Shown here: positions 5,778 to 6,855 of the stretch, piece by piece | How positions within the stretch are numbered: the first letter of the stretch is position 1 | How the letters are laid out: each line of letters starts with the position of its first letter | Origin: Desulfurococcales archaeon | GTDB taxonomy: Archaea > Thermoproteota > Thermoprotei_A > Sulfolobales > WAQK01 | Assembly (NCBI GenBank): GCA_027016915.1 | Contig: JALURJ010000012.1 | Span: forward strand, 1-6,855 | Length of the DNA stretch: 6,855 bases | Direction of reading: 5' to 3' | The notes under the pieces: generated by a model | Databases searched by the model: none | Told to the model about the DNA's origin: nothing | What the model saw: the letters and a program-made list of their open reading frames with translations, nothing else | Made by a program: the position numbers and the translations under genes

Positions 5778-6855
5778 ATGCTGACCTCTCTGGGCAGGCT
5801 CATTTCGAAACGCTACAAGGTCGTGATAGTAATCTGGATCGTAGCCGCTGTTCTCAGCATACCCCTCGCCTCCAGGCTCGACAAGGTGCTTTCATACAAC
5901 GAGCAGGAGTTCCTGCCCTCACAGCTTGAGAGCCTTGAGGCCTCCCGGCTGCTGGCGGAGAAGTTCCCCGGCTACGAGCCTCCAAGCCTAATAGTCCTAA
6001 TCAGGCACGATGTTAAGGACCAGGCCCTCCGCAAATCCGTGGAAGAGTTTAGGCAGCGGGCCCTACAGGAGCTGGAATACGTCGAGGATGTGATAACGCC
6101 CTACGATATCTATGGCCAGGTTCTCGAGTTCTACTGGGCACAGATGAACCGTACCAGGCAAGCCATAGCTGGTCAGATGCTAGGCAACCTGACCATGCTC
6201 CACCAAAAACTGTGGAGCCTGACCCAGAGCGCCAATATGACTCTTAGACTGATCTATGGGCTCCCAGCCATGTACCTAGCAGCCTGGCAGTCCGCTGTCC
6301 AGTCTTCTCCGCCCGAGACACCCATATCGTTGGTGTCAAGCCAGGTCCTCAATGCCACACTTGCCCAGATACCCCCGATAAACCCGCTGGCACCAGCCTA
6401 CCTCAAACGGGTGGTTAACACCTGGAGCCTTTACCTGGAGAACACGCTGGGTCCCGAAGCAACCGTCGGGGATGCCGGGGCAGCCATCACCAGCGGAACT
6501 CTAGACCCGGCAGCCCTGATGGTCACGGCGGTGAGAGACACCGCACCCCAGTTCTTCGCTGCAATCACCGACGAAGTGACGGCGAAAAAAGTGGCGAAGT
6601 TGGCAGAAGCGTTCAGCTTAGAAAACTACAGCGATCCTGAGGCGCTCAGGCAATTCATAGTAAAAGCCGTGATGGCACAGGCAAGCATGGGTGGCTTCAC
6701 TGTTCCACGCGAGGTGGTGGAGCAGCTCTACACTCTTGGCCCCGACGCCCCGGCAGAGGCCCTGCAACAGATAGCCGAAACTCTGGCTGACCGCATGATT
6801 GAACAGGTTATAGAGCAACACCCACCCCCACGTTTCCCCGAGGGAATACCTGAGG
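5778..6855 (+). CDS. MMPL/RND-superfamily membrane transporter, N-terminal part (cut by window end)
   Basis: The frame is open from ATG 5778 to the window edge (359 codons plus one base), with no stop. The start is typical of MMPL proteins: a short basic N-terminus (LGRLISKRYK), a single membrane helix (about 15-31), then LSYNEQEFLP and a helix ending in a strand (SLIVLIR, 70-76), the first part of the outer domain. MMPL/RND proteins usually export lipids or drugs using the ion gradient; the substrate here is unknown. No second membrane helix appears by residue 359, so the first outer loop exceeds 320 residues, much larger than the loop of MmpL3-type proteins. It is rich in Ala, Leu, Gln and Pro, looks mainly helical, and has four N-glycosylation sequons (N124-R-T, N137-L-T, N153-M-T, N192-A-T), consistent with an outside location. 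An in-frame GTG at 5769 is an alternative start. The divergent padR is its probable regulator. The membrane core lies beyond the window. Confidence 0.85.
   Translation, partial: MLTSLGRLISKRYKVVIVIWIVAAVLSIPLASRLDKVLSYNEQEFLPSQLESLEASRLLAEKFPGYEPPSLIVLIRHDVKDQALRKSVEEFRQRALQELEYVEDVITPYDIYGQVLEFYWAQMNRTRQAIAGQMLGNLTMLHQKLWSLTQSANMTLRLIYGLPAMYLAAWQSAVQSSPPETPISLVSSQVLNATLAQIPPINPLAPAYLKRVVNTWSLYLENTLGPEATVGDAGAAITSGTLDPAALMVTAVRDTAPQFFAAITDEVTAKKVAKLAEAFSLENYSDPEALRQFIVKAVMAQASMGGFTVPREVVEQLYTLGPDAPAEALQQIAETLADRMIEQVIEQHPPPRFPEGIPE

Noticed and set aside
1..6855. Mobile element, CRISPR array, toxin-antitoxin or defence gene
   Set aside because: All genes seen are accounted for, composition is even through the coding regions, and there are no long repeats, integrase or transposase motifs, or regularly spaced repeats.

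Overview
The window looks like chromosomal DNA from a hyperthermophilic crenarchaeon, perhaps of the Desulfurococcales; the order is a guess. The evidence is heavy use of AGG (Arg) and ATA (Ile) codons, an archaeal-type valyl-tRNA synthetase, TATA-box promoters about 25-35 bases before starts, GGTG(A)-type Shine-Dalgarno sites on some genes and apparently leaderless starts on others, and short intergenic gaps. No tRNA, rRNA, CRISPR array, insertion sequence or phage gene is visible.

Layout from left to right: valS (139-2601, +); an AT-rich gap of about 200 bases; a small coiled-coil/winged-helix protein (2804-3157, +); a 56-base convergent gap with terminators in both directions; type I glutamine synthetase glnA (3214-4611, -); a 133-base divergent promoter region; an Lrp/AsnC regulator (4745-5206, +); a PadR-family regulator (5163-5705, -) whose 3' end overlaps the Lrp gene by 44 bases; a 72-base divergent promoter region; and the first 359 codons of an MMPL/RND-type membrane transporter (5778 to the window end, +). 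The transporter has no stop in the window and runs off the right edge.

Two divergent regulator-target pairs stand out. glnA with the Lrp gene resembles the glutamine-responsive Lrp control of nitrogen assimilation known in Sulfolobus and Pyrococcus. padR with the MMPL gene resembles the common pairing of a PadR repressor with an efflux pump. The two pairs meet tail to tail at the lrp/padR overlap. The winged-helix protein beside glnA is a third probable DNA-binding protein with no known target. Nearly every gene appears to be its own transcription unit.

Most of the window is conserved core biology. I see no clearly new multi-gene system. The points most worth checking are the candidate operators in the two divergent regions, the unusual large and sequon-rich outer domain of the transporter, the small coiled-coil/winged-helix protein, and a non-standard KMSKS motif in ValRS.
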